In this document: positions 30,892 to 42,600 of the stretch, piece by piece
Layout of the letters: each line of letters begins with the position of its first letter
How positions within the stretch are numbered: the stretch's first letter is position 1
Assembly: GCA_905250115.1 (NCBI GenBank)
Contig: CAJNOI010000002.1
Span: forward strand, 378,771 to 442,770
Origin: Adineta steineri
Taxonomy: Eukaryota > Rotifera > Eurotatoria > Adinetida > Adinetidae
Direction of reading: 5' to 3'
DNA: 64,000 nucleotides
Program-made: the position numbers and the translations under genes
The notes under the pieces: model-generated
The model's database searches: none
Seen by the model: only the letters and a program-made list of their open reading frames with translations
What the model was told of the DNA's origin: nothing

Positions 30892-33800
30892 TAATTCTCA
30901 TTTCCTTTATTCAGTCTCAAAACAGTTCATGGTAATTTTAATATTTATCACATGTACCTGGAGTCTGCTGCAAGCTTTTTCAATTTCTCATTGATTAAAG
31001 TTCTAATGTGTCGTAAATATAAAATATTTATTAGTATTATATTTTACATTAGCTAATATACATTCATTATATCTATATCGATGTAATTTTCTTTACATTA
31101 AGAAAAGATGCATATATATATGAGAATGTCAGATAAATTGTATCGACTTTATATCAAGCACGAAAATCATTGATATATATTTTTATGAATTTTTATTTAA
31201 CCTTTTATAATGAAAAATTTATATTGAATAAAATTGTATTTCATGACTTATTTATATTATTAAATTTAAAGTATTTTATCAGTTTATGTATAGACACTAG
31301 AAACACTTGAACTCATTCTATGGTATTGAATGAAAAGTACAATTTTGATAAGATCAACACATCATCAAAATAAAACTTTGTTGTTTTCGCAGAAACAAAC
31401 AGTTGTAATAACAGATAGTTTCAAGTATCAATTAGAGAATGAAAAATATGTTCGACATAACTCTGGAATTTTTCAGGACATATATGAGTCAACAATTATT
31501 AAAACTTGCAAAAGAAGAATGAAACAAAGAAAAAAACATTTTTTTTGAATAAACTCTACGAAGAGTATCTCTTTTAAAAATTCATCTGACATATTCGATA
31601 TAAAATACGACGAGAGCATAGCTAAAGCTCCATATGTTACAAATATGATGAAATAATTATAATAGAAATTCTGATGTTTGTGAACAGCTGTAACTATTCA
31701 TCAAATATGGTTAGACCACCAAATAATATTGTTTCATATATTTCAAGAAAACAGTTTCGATTCAATTCTTCATTACACTTTTCTTAGAATCGCCGATCTC
31801 TCTACACATAGCAGTTTAACAAAAAAATCATCATATCAACATATTTCGAATCACATTTCTATGTATATTAGTACATCTTTATCTCAATAACTATTTTGAT
31901 ATAAAAGTTAAACATAAATTAATGATTTTATTATAATTTGATTGCAATGATGAATCAATTTTATCACTAAATTCGAATTATTATATAATATCCTTCTTTA
32001 CTACTGATAACAACAAAAAACAAACGATCTATTCACAATGTACATGTATTATCAGTAAGCAGTATGATTAACATGAGTATAATCTCTGTTTACAATGAAC
32101 GTATTCGTGTATTGTTCATTTTATGTATTACGCCTATTGTATACTAAATAGAAATGAGGAGGAGACATATACATTTAATTTTCATCAAAGCTTTTAAACA
32201 GTCGAGAATATACTAACTCTTAGTTCATGTTAAACTATGTGTGGAAATATTCTTGCTTGAGAATAAGTAGTATCTACTTCGACTGTAGAATGGTTAAGAA
32301 CATTACAACATGTAAAGTTGACAAATTTATTAAGAGATAAAGAAAAAAATTATTAATAGCCAGATGTTTAGATTCAAGTACTTGTCTTTATTCTTGAGCT
32401 TAAAACAAGATAACAATTATTATATAATGATTGCTTTTACTTTTATACTTGTCTATTGCATGAGACACCCATTCTTTTTGTTGTATTTATTGAAATTACG
32501 TAGTTGAAATAAATAATTTATTGTATTTAGAGAAAACAAACATCAAAGTCAAAGAGTGAAAAATCAACAAGTTATTAAAAATACTTAAATAACTTTTTTT
32601 CTATCAAAAACTATCGACATCTCTGTAGGAGATGCAAATATACATAGAGTACTCTCATGTATGTATATTGTGTGACCATAGTTATGAAATAAATTTTTTC
32701 ATTTAATAAATCAAAATAGATTGATATCAAATTTGTCAGAGTATTGTTAAACATGAATAAATATAGTTTTGATGGGTTCACTAGTATTGAACAAGTACGA
32801 TATATAATTGTCAATGAAACCTTGAAGTCCAACGGTCATTTAGATCTTCAATTAACAAAAAAAAAAGAAACTTACTATTTTATGCAACTATTACGACAAT
32901 ATATATAGTTAATTTAAATGTCACGTAATTAATAAAAAGCAGTACTAGAAAGAATTAATGAAATTCATTTATTGTTACTTATATTTATTTTATGAATATT
33001 CAACTAATCTCTTATTAGAAGTCTAGAATTACCTAAGATCGAAATATATTTATTTAGAAAAAAAGGAAAGAAAAAGAAATCAGTTTAGTTCTATTTGTTC
33101 ATCTTATCCTACGCATCAATTAATCAATTTTGCATTAGGATTTTTTTTCTCTTTCAAATCTCAATGACATTTATTATTACAGTATAGCCTACAAAAGAAG
33201 GTCTCTATTTTATGCAATTCATTTTGTATAAAGTAATAACCTTTGCTAGATTCTAGACATTATTGAACTATATACTTGTCATCGTTATCGATTAACACTT
33301 TCTAGTAGAAATCATTATTAAATGTCAATACATACAAGTGAATAAACGTCAAAAGAAACCTTCATAATCATTGTCTATCGTCATGATATTATCTTTACTA
33401 CAATACAATGTCTTCACAATATAACAAGCAAGTTAAACTTCGTTTTTATTTTATTCACATAGATATGTTGTTTATTAAATCAATGTTATTACTATTGGCA
33501 AATGTTGCATAGGTCTAGAAATTTTAATCATATATCTAAATATATATTCATATATGAGGACATGAAAAATGAGATGTGGGTACGTAGAAGACACAGGCAA
33601 CATCAGTCGCATATGTAATAAAATTTTTCTTTCTCATTCTCTCTTCTTCTTCTTTCCAACTTCGTAACACACATACGTTCACATCACACAACCACCGTAT
33701 CATCAGAGTTTTTTTTTCTTCTTCTTGTTCTTCTTCTCTCTCTCTCTCTCTGTCCCTCTTTTCTTATTGCTCTCTCTTCTCTTTCTCGACTCGTCATTCA

Positions 33801-34174
33801 TTTATTTCAATCGGTAACAGGCATCGATGGCATTTGTGCGGTTTTACTATGGTGAGTAACAGAAAGAAAGAACAGAAATAGGTAGATAAATAACAAGGAC
33901 AAGTACTACTGAATCACTTAAAAATTCTCAATAGAATCTATTGTCAAATTAAGCTGAACTATTTTCTTTTCTTGTTTGCTTTTGTTTCTATTTTGTAAAT
34001 ATATGACCGAAAAATATTGACAAATATACACATAGCAGATATTATTTCTTGATCAAACATACAGACTATCTGAACAAATAACTTGTACTTATTAATATGT
34101 TCAGTCACATTTCTATTCAATTTAGATTGATCATGGTTTAATATATTGATATACATCGGTCTCCACGTGTGGCC
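30892..34174. other. Long gene-poor stretch, about 3.3 kb
   Basis: Strongly AT-rich. Only short random-looking frames occur (for example 31330-31548). A CT-rich tract at about 33640-33790 and an ATG...GTGAGT unit at 33828-33853 lie before the next gene and may be its promoter and an untranslated first exon. No RNA gene or transposon recognised. Confidence 0.4.
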
Positions 34175-34836
34175 ATGAATTTTCCTTGTGGACCGTTGGA
34201 TACGATCCAATTGATTGCCTTGATCTTATTTGGACTTCTTACTTTGCAATGTCTATTAGGCATTGGCCTTGGCATTGGATTCCTTCTTCAAACACCTATA
34301 TATAATACTGTTATCAATCTTAATACTGCTTTTAATAAACAATCTTATTTTTCCATTTATGCACGTTCGTATACATATATATATATTTAAATATAAAATT
34401 GAAGAATGTATAAAAATTAATTTATCTTTTAGCTCATCTTCTTTTAATAATCGGTAGTGGTATTGTAGCTCTTCCAATTATTTTGGGTGTATTTGGTATA
34501 TTACGACGTCGTTGGCGTTTCTTAATGATTGCTCTTGCGTTACTTTCACTTTATATGGCTTTGTTGTCAGGTGCTTGTGCATCAGGTTTTGCTTATTTTG
34601 ATCAACTTAAAGTAAATCTTCAAAATGACTACACTACTTATCCAACAAATCCTGTTTGGGACTCCGTTCGTTCAACATACGGATGCGTAACTAATTGTGT
34701 TCCAACATTAGACGAGGCTATGCATGCGAGTAAACAACGTATTGGAATTATTTCAGCTGTTTTTTTATTAGTACCATTATTAACAAGTATTACGATTATA
34801 TTTCATATGCGTCGAGATATTCTTTATTTTAAATGA
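34175..34836 (+). CDS. Four-pass membrane protein, unknown family
   Basis: Exons 34175-34364 and 34433-34836 give 197 residues. Hydrophobic segments lie near residues 9-38 (IQLIALILFGLLTLQCLLGI), 64-88 (LLLIIGSGIVALPIILGVFG), 92-118 (FLMIALALLSLYMALLSGA) and 172-190 (IISAVFLLVPLLTSITIIF). The loop between TM3 and TM4 has two cysteines (YGCVTNCVP), and the protein ends in a short basic tail. The layout is tetraspan-like, but the CCG signature of tetraspanins is absent; CD20/MS4A-like or claudin-like folds are possible. The start is the ATG after GTGGCC; a GTG two codons earlier was not used. Confidence 0.65.
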
Positions 34837-36164
34837 TCATATACACACTTATATCAAAGTACATATACTATTGAAGGTCATGAACCTATTCCGCCTCTCG
34901 TTCTCGTTCTCTTTCTCTTTCTTTTTTTATAATGGTGTTTCTGCTCTCGCTATGCTGAATGGTGCTAGTTTGATATACGTATGTAAGTGTTTGCTATTGA
35001 CATGATGAAAGTATGCGTATCTATTAAAATTCAATAAAATGAAAAAAAAAGAAGAGTAGAAGATAGATGTAATACTTTTTTCTGTATCGCTATCACTTAG
35101 TGAACTAGTAATTGACCGTGATATTAAGTTTTCTTGCCCCCCTATATCGATTATATAATAGTATATATAAAACAAGAATACTGTAATATGTAATATCGAG
35201 AACTGAACAAAGTTAAAAATGAACTTCCGCTTGAGAACTATACTTACATATACATATATTTATAACTATAGATTTCATATTATTTCGTTCTATATCCAAT
35301 GAACGATAATAATTGTGAACAGAAGTTGTCATCATGAATATTTAATCAAAATCTACATATTTTATTTAAATATATATATACAAGCACCTCATCGGTTTAA
35401 ATTTCTTTCATCTGATTGAATCGATGTATCGAAGAAAAGAATTTATTGACTGAATGATGTCTTACGTGATTACTTAATATAATCAAGTTCGATGATTTCA
35501 TTCGCATCTTATAAGATTTATATAATGTACATATATATGACAATCAGAAACTAATCTTACGAAAATGTCATGGTTACTCTATCATACTCATATTAAAAGA
35601 TTATAGATACTATTTATTAGAAAATTACCTCTCTCTCTCTATGATACTACCAATCAAAACTATCTCTTTCTTTTTCAATCATTCATGTTCCTACTATTCA
35701 CAAAATTGATATATATTTAGATAACAGAATTTGACTATCAGTCAAATTATATTTGTCATACTCTATCGATATTATAACATACATGAAATTATTTGATACA
35801 GATCAAAGTATCATGTTTATAATGACAGTAAGCAAATATACTATTGTTTAATACTTGTTTCTATTGTATATTGTTGTGATCCTTGTCACTTTAGACGGCT
35901 AAAATTTAATGAAGCTACTGATGTAAATGATGATAAGACGATTTCAATAGGATATGTTCATGTGTATTTTATTTTCTAAACTATTATCATAACTAAGATT
36001 AAAGTAAATACATATTGTCTACCTATCATTATCAAAAAATACTGTAATCAATATAAACAATGATGTAACTATAGTTATTCATACAATATGTAAAAGAACG
36101 ATAAAATATATGTAATTATTAGAAACTTTATTTTTTTTAAATATATTTATATGATAATAGTAAT
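34837..36164. other. Intergenic between convergent genes, about 1.3 kb
   Basis: AT-rich, with several TATA microsatellite-like runs. No gene or ordered repeat recognised. Confidence 0.5.
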
Positions 36165-36431
36165 TTATTTGGGTCGATTTACACTTTCTTGACTGACAGC
36201 ACTTTGATTTGTAGATGTTCGTGGCTCAGAAGCTTGAGAATTAGCTGCATCATTGGATGCATTTCCTTCAGCAGATGTTTTTTGTGCAGCTACACTGGTA
36301 ACATCACCTGGCGCTGCATATACATCTTTATTAACTTCTTCATCTGTTTTATGATGAGCAGGTACATCTGAATGATCTTTGATTTGATTTTCATCAAGTT
36401 TAGGTGGCCATACTGATGAATTCTCAGCCAT
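36165..36431 (-). CDS. Small disordered hydrophilic protein
   Basis: 88 residues from Met at 36431. Composition is rich in Ala, Ser, Asn, Asp and Glu with almost no hydrophobic core (SSVWPPKLDENQ, DEEVNKDVYAAPGD, QKTSAEGNASNDAANSQ). It should be intrinsically disordered. The frame stays open for 25 more residues upstream (to 36506), but that part reads like untranslated sequence. No family recognised. Small disordered proteins are common among stress-tolerance proteins of anhydrobiotic animals, but nothing here proves such a role. Confidence 0.5.
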   Translation of the reverse strand: MAENSSVWPPKLDENQIKDHSDVPAHHKTDEEVNKDVYAAPGDVTSVAAQKTSAEGNASNDAANSQASEPRTSTNQSAVSQESVNRPK

Positions 36432-36906
36432 TGTTGAATGGTGTAATATAAAATTAACAGTAGTATAGTAAAAGTATAAGTGTACGCGTGATTGTTGCCA
36501 AGACAAAATGTTTTTTGTTTTGTTGTCAGTGGAAGAGAAGAAAGAAATTTAAGAAAAAAAAGGAATGAATATAAATAGCATTTTTTTTCTTCGTTCTGTA
36601 ATATGGTGAGCTTTATATCAAATCAGTTTGAAGAATAAAAGAGAATTTCTCGTAAAAAATAATATTACTTACCGACACATATGGATTAGAACTATTAAAA
36701 TATAATTGAAATGCTTTTATAATTCATATTTTCTTTTTATCTTATTGTAAGAATTTTACTATAATCGAACGAGACAATTGATGAATGAAATAGTAAAAAT
36801 TACATTTCTACTTGCTGAATAAGAGCAATTTTCTAATCATATTTATCAATATAAAACAATATATATATTTATCAAACACACATATATACATAATTCTATA
36901 ATTTTA
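36432..36906. other. Intergenic, about 0.5 kb
   Basis: 5' flank of the small disordered protein gene and 3' flank of the next minus-strand gene. Nothing recognised. Confidence 0.5.
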
Positions 36907-38226
36907 TCAAAAATGTTGATTTAGCCAACCTTGTCGTGGTAAATTAAGTTGTCGTTGAAGTCGCATAGCATCACGTCGATCACGTTCACTAAACGGTGTC
37001 ACTGTTGTATTTGATCCATTACTTGTAGCAGACGATATTCTTCCAGGATAATCAGCATTTCTTGAACGAAGTATTGATGATTGTGGAAGAGATCTGGCTG
37101 TTTGTGGACGTGCAATAACTATAATAATACAAATTTGAATATTTTTCTATGCATGACTATATATATAAAATAAACACCTGGTTCAGCTCTTGATGATGCT
37201 ACAGCTTCTAAATCTTCAGACGTATCAGATTGCTCTGATTGATGTGATCCATTCTAATAAAGATAATATCGAATAAAATATATATTGAATTAATAAATAC
37301 TTTTTCATGTAATGGCATAGTACTGGTTGTTTGTTGAAAAAATTCTTTTCCAGCAAAAACAAAATAAGGTTTTGTACGACCTAATGAACTACCAAGATGA
37401 CGTACAACATGATCAGGAGATGCTGATTGATAGAGATGTTTTGTTGCACGTGGCCGAACAGTTGCTGATGGTATTCTATTTGGAATACTTGGTTGATTAC
37501 GTATTTCATTCTATACAATATTAAATAGAAAAAATTTTATTCATTAATTATAAGAACAAATATACTTGACGATAGCGTAATATATTACTAAAAATTTTTT
37601 TATAATTTTGTTCTCGTATTGGATCAATATGATTTTGTTTAAGAAATGGTTGAAGATATGTATTTCTTAAAATAGATGATATATGATTTCATTTGAATAA
37701 ATAAAAAGATTTATTATACCGTGCAGTTGCTTGAACATTTGTTTGTTTATGTTCATGATTTGTTGAATTTGTAGTACTTCGTGCTTCCTATAAAAATATG
37801 TATAAAATTCAAGATTGCTATTAAGAATATATTTACGGTCGATAAAATTTCATCATTAATAGCAATTGTTACTTTTTTCTTTGCCGAAGAAGGTGCCACT
37901 GTTTTCTTTTTACTCAAGGCATTTTGTTCAATTTCAGCATCAATACCTTACAAATGATAAAAAGTAGCTATATATAAATAGGCAATTATAATAATATATA
38001 ACTAACCAATGAGTTCAGTTAAATGATTAATAGCTGTTTCATCACCATGCCAAGCACTAAAAACATGTATTGATAAATATTTAAGATCAATGATATTGAT
38101 GTTCTACTTTTTGGTTAAATCAAGAAGATAAGTTAATTGTTGTCGTAAACTTTGAATTTCTTCTGTAGCAATATTCAATTGTTCTTGTAAATCTTCTGTT
38201 GGTCCTTTTATTTCATGCATATTCAT
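36907..38226 (-). CDS. Uncharacterised eight-exon protein with N-terminal coiled coil
   Basis: Minus exons 38226-38108, 38056-38007, 37946-37837, 37787-37720, 37665-37566, 37510-37301, 37253-37178 and 37118-36907 join in phase to 314 residues. Residues about 5-40 form a coiled coil (TEDLQEQLNIATEEIQSLRQ), followed by AWHGDETAINHLTELIG. The middle is Lys/Thr-rich and disordered, then NTYLQPFLKQNHIDP and GRTKPYFVFAGKEFFQ. The C-terminus is basic and Arg-rich (FSERDRRDAMRLQRQLNLP). The eight clean exon junctions make it a real gene. Size and composition suggest a ciliary or centrosomal scaffold, but I do not recognise the family. Confidence 0.65.
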
Positions 38227-39656
38227 TTATTGAAGCCAATAGATGACTAATAATAATGACAATAATTTGAATTCAATAATGTACAAGATACTTATATGTT
38301 AAGACAATTTACATATAATAGTTGTAGACGACAAGAGAAAAAAAACTAAAATAACTATTTTTTTTTAAAGTTTTTTTTATGAGTACGCGTATGTATGTAC
38401 GTCACCATGTTGCCAATGGTGGTAGCAGTGCTGGTGTTTCATATTATTCTCTCGTCGCTCTTCTTTTTATTATTATTATTATTTTATTTATTCTTATAGT
38501 CAATACTATTCGTGTCCAACACTTAACAAGTGTCTATCGTTTGTTCATTAGTCTTTGATTTATATTCGAAAGAATTCGTATTTGTGTTTATATAAAAATA
38601 AAAAAAAAGGTTTACTTTTTTTTCTACCAGAAGCAGTATAAATCCAAAGACAATGATCATTTCGACATAAGTTTTCGTTGTTCATAAATATCACTCATTA
38701 AAATCAACTCAAAAACGAATATCTAATATCTTTGAAGTTTGTGCGTTTTCTTCTAATAGTAATGAAAATAATAATTATTATTATTCCATGTACATACATA
38801 TCTTTAATCTTAATAGAGAGAATATGAAACATAAAACCATTGAAGTTCATTTTATACAACATATTGTATGTTGAAATGAATCCTGTAATGATGATCAACA
38901 ATATTTTATTATTTGTCTCAACTAGTAACGGACATACTCCAGACTTAATTAGCTACTTACAGTTTAATTTAAAAAATAATATAGTCACTCGTACAATAAT
39001 GATCAACGTAGAAGAATAAATTTTAAAAAAAAAGTAGTTTTCTCCTGTGAAAGCGGTAATTGAAAGAAACATAAGTGTTAACAATAATAGCATACATAGT
39101 TCATTTAGTAATCAATGCAGCATTTGATTTCAATGTTACTACACAGTAGAGTATGGAAGAACAAATTTTAAGCCTTGTTAAAATGTGCTTCTGGCGACAA
39201 TTTTGTAAGAATGTTACGCCATCAATCATCATACAATAATATTCTGATGTTTCTTTCTTCATCTAGGAATGTGGGTCTCGTTGTCAAAGATCGACAAGCA
39301 AACATGGTAACTTAAACGAGTATTGACGCGAATTCGTTGATTGCTAGTGGCAGTCTGATGGTGAAAAGCAGATCGAAGAAAAGAAAAGAAAAGAAATGAA
39401 ATGAAATTGACACTGCTCATTTGTTATTTTTTCATTTTTCTTTCACTTTTTTTTTCTATTATATTATTGTTCTTTATTCACAGTTTTTTTTAATCATCGC
39501 GTTTGATTTCTTGAACAATATAGATGCACGCGATTATGTTTATTATCATAGTATTAAGTACTGACTATACTAATAAATTTCCTTTCTTTATGAACTTATT
39601 TGAACAAGAAAAATTGATATTTTCTTAAAGAAAATCTATTTTATTCTTAGATTTCG
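38227..39656. other. Divergent intergenic region, about 1.4 kb
   Basis: Between the coiled-coil gene (-) and the ERICH6-like gene (+). G+C is higher near 38390-38460 and 39240-39370, as expected for promoters. No RNA gene or repeat recognised beyond ATT runs near 38465. Confidence 0.45.
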
Positions 39657-42600
39657 ATGTCTCACTCGGTATCAGATGCCGAAACTACTACAACTAGCGA
39701 CAATATTGATAGATCAATCGATTCCCATGGTAATAATGAAATACCACCAGTAGATGATGAAAAAGGTAAGTCATTTAGTAGTTAAATAGTGTACAGATTT
39801 TATTTTTCATTCTTACGAAACGAATTCTTAATATGTAAAATACTAATAATATTTGAATCTTTTATTTACGGAATCCGTATATATATAGACTATGTTTTAC
39901 TTAGATTATTACTCTTGCGTTGACGAAATTCTTATTTCCACGCAGTTTTAAACAAGCATGACTTTTCTTACAATGTCTGATCACATAATTCTCTATATTT
40001 TTACTCAAGTTTTTCACATGTCATTTATAGTTAGTAATATGATCACAACTTATCGTTTCGAAAGTACTATAAAACATATACAAAATAAAATATCTTCAGA
40101 CTGAGACAATACGTATCATTCGTAATTTATCAGTCAGACACTAATCTTACTACATTCTACTAAGAACATATTTTGAACTAATTTGAAAATGAAGTGTAGC
40201 CCTATCTCCTAGCAAAAATCTATCATTTAATGAAGTTTTAAGAATACTATTGAATACTATTACTACGATACAAAAGAAAACTTCTACTAGGAGAAAAAAA
40301 ATCTATTACTAATAAGTTAATACTTACATATAGAAATAAATCTATCAAGATCCTCATATAACTAGATCAATATTTTTACTTGAACGTGAATGTATATAAC
40401 AAAGAAATGGTATAGACTATACTGAATACTATTTTAATGATTTATTAATTAGCTAGTCAATTAAATCCTTATAAAAAATAAAATCTTCTACCTACGTTAT
40501 TCAAATTTAATGATTGTTAGAAAATGAAAAATTCTTATTAATCTTTTTTATGAAAGTTAGTAAATAAATACTTTTTTGTCTTCGTCTCTATTTTATATTT
40601 GATTGCGACAAAATAATATTACTTTTGATATTAGAAGAAACCTTAACATATTCACAATCATTTTGACTCTTCTTCTTCTTCGTCTTAAAAAAATGGTAAA
40701 AGAACGAAAGAAAGAAATCATCATTTTTGTTTCTTTTTTTAATTGCTCTAGAATTAAGTATGTGATGAAGTACATTTAAAAGAAAACATTCTTTTCGTCA
40801 CTGACAATATGCATATACTTCTTTTTCGTCGACAGAAGAAATGTTTTTAGAAAAATTAAGTAAAATAAGATTTATAAAAATATATGAATATAATACAAAA
40901 TTACAAGAAACGAAAAAATCTTAAAAGTTTCATTATTAATCAGTAAGTCGGATATGGAAGACTTGTGGTTCTTTAAATGGTGGGGGAGCCATATAAGTGA
41001 CGGGTGGCATCGGGTCATATACGCCTGGTGGAAATCTGTTATAAACTCTTCTGGCAGGAAGTGGTTGAGGTTGATAATAAGGATGTTGTTCCAATGGTGC
41101 AACTCTATATGGTCTTCTATGTGCTTCTGCAGGATACATACGTGATGGTTGAAAATAAGGATCCATTGGCATAGGATGCATCTGATTAGGAGCATATCTA
41201 GCATTCTGCGGTCCATAATTGCGCGGCGTTGGTTGTTGAAGAATTCCCGTACCAGAATTAATCTTTCGTCTAGGTCCACCATACCACATGTCACTTGCTG
41301 GTGGAGGAGGTGTATAAGCTTGTTGTTTCATAGGACGAACTGATGTTGGTGTATTATATCGAGGAATCATTTGATTGTCTGCATAAGAAACTCGATGCGA
41401 TCTCTATGAAAAGATTAGAAAAGAAAATGAAAATATATATTAAATAAAATATTTAATTACTTGTCCATTAGGGCCTGAATTATTGTTTGGATGGGCTGGT
41501 TGTTGATCTTGTCTTCTTCCTTGACGAACTTCTTGAATAGCATTCTTATCACATATTTCACATAAGCCGGTCTCCGGATCAATTATATGTTTACCATAGT
41601 GACCCATTTTTAATAATATGCTTTTCTCGTTATATTGATACAACTACTAGTTTCCTTTTTATTACTCAATAGTACATCATCAAAGTGTTTAAATGCACTG
41701 ATTGGTCGTATTGAGTTAACAACTTATTTATATGATTAAATGCAACAGTTAGGAAGCAAAATAAATGCTATCGTCTATCATTTTTTTTTCATATTTTCTT
41801 TTCGATTTCTTCTAAACACTTCACTTTACATTTTCCTTTTCTTTTCTCTCCTCGCCTTTTTTTTTGTCAACAACTTAAAAAGTATGACAAAAAAACTACG
41901 CCAAACATACTTTTAATCAATAGAGATCGAACTACTAATCTTGTTCTCTCTTATGATCTTAGAAACCACTTTGAATAATAACTAGTAAAAAAGAATTATA
42001 AAGTTTTCACGGAGTATATCTTTGTTTACATATAGTTAATCGATCAAATGATACGGATACTGAGACATCATTTTCATCGAAACAACAACAACCACAATCT
42101 GGTTAGCTTTAAATAAAATAAGCATATAAAAATATAATTTTTATTTTGTTCTTTAAAAACGAAAAAGGTTCGATATTAGATGATGAACAAAAAGCAGTAT
42201 TTGCTCTTACAGCCACATCAGAAAAATTGCCAGAAATATCTAAAAAACAAAATGTTACACCATCACGTCCAAAGATACCAAAGAAATCTGCTTCGTATGA
42301 TAATAGATTAAAAGAAATAAATAAATTATATAAAATTCAAATTTTTTTGTTAAGAATACATTGTCAAACGGAATGGACATGGAAAGATATGGAAATGCTC
42401 GAACGATATCGAGGTGCGTGTATTTGTATTATTCAAAAAGAGTATATATTTATATATAATTATAAATTAGTTAAAGAACCTGAACCTGAAGAGTCGGATA
42501 GTGACGTTGATTCAAAAAAGAAAGTTACCGAAGTAAATAAACTGAATAAACAATTCAAATAATTATATATGTATTTTTATTTAAAGGCATCAGAACAAGA

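Noticed and set aside
31330-31548. 72-codon + frame
   Set aside because: No signal peptide, domain or splice context; composition is that of random AT-rich DNA.
33828-33853. ATGGCATTTGTGCGG... followed by a GTGAGT donor, as coding exon 1 of the four-pass membrane protein
   Set aside because: Joining it to the next acceptor brings an immediate in-frame stop, so at best it is an untranslated exon.
38407-38496. Very hydrophobic 29-codon frame starting MLPMVVAVLVFHII
   Set aside because: Ends in a TTA simple repeat and sits in a promoter region; nothing supports translation.
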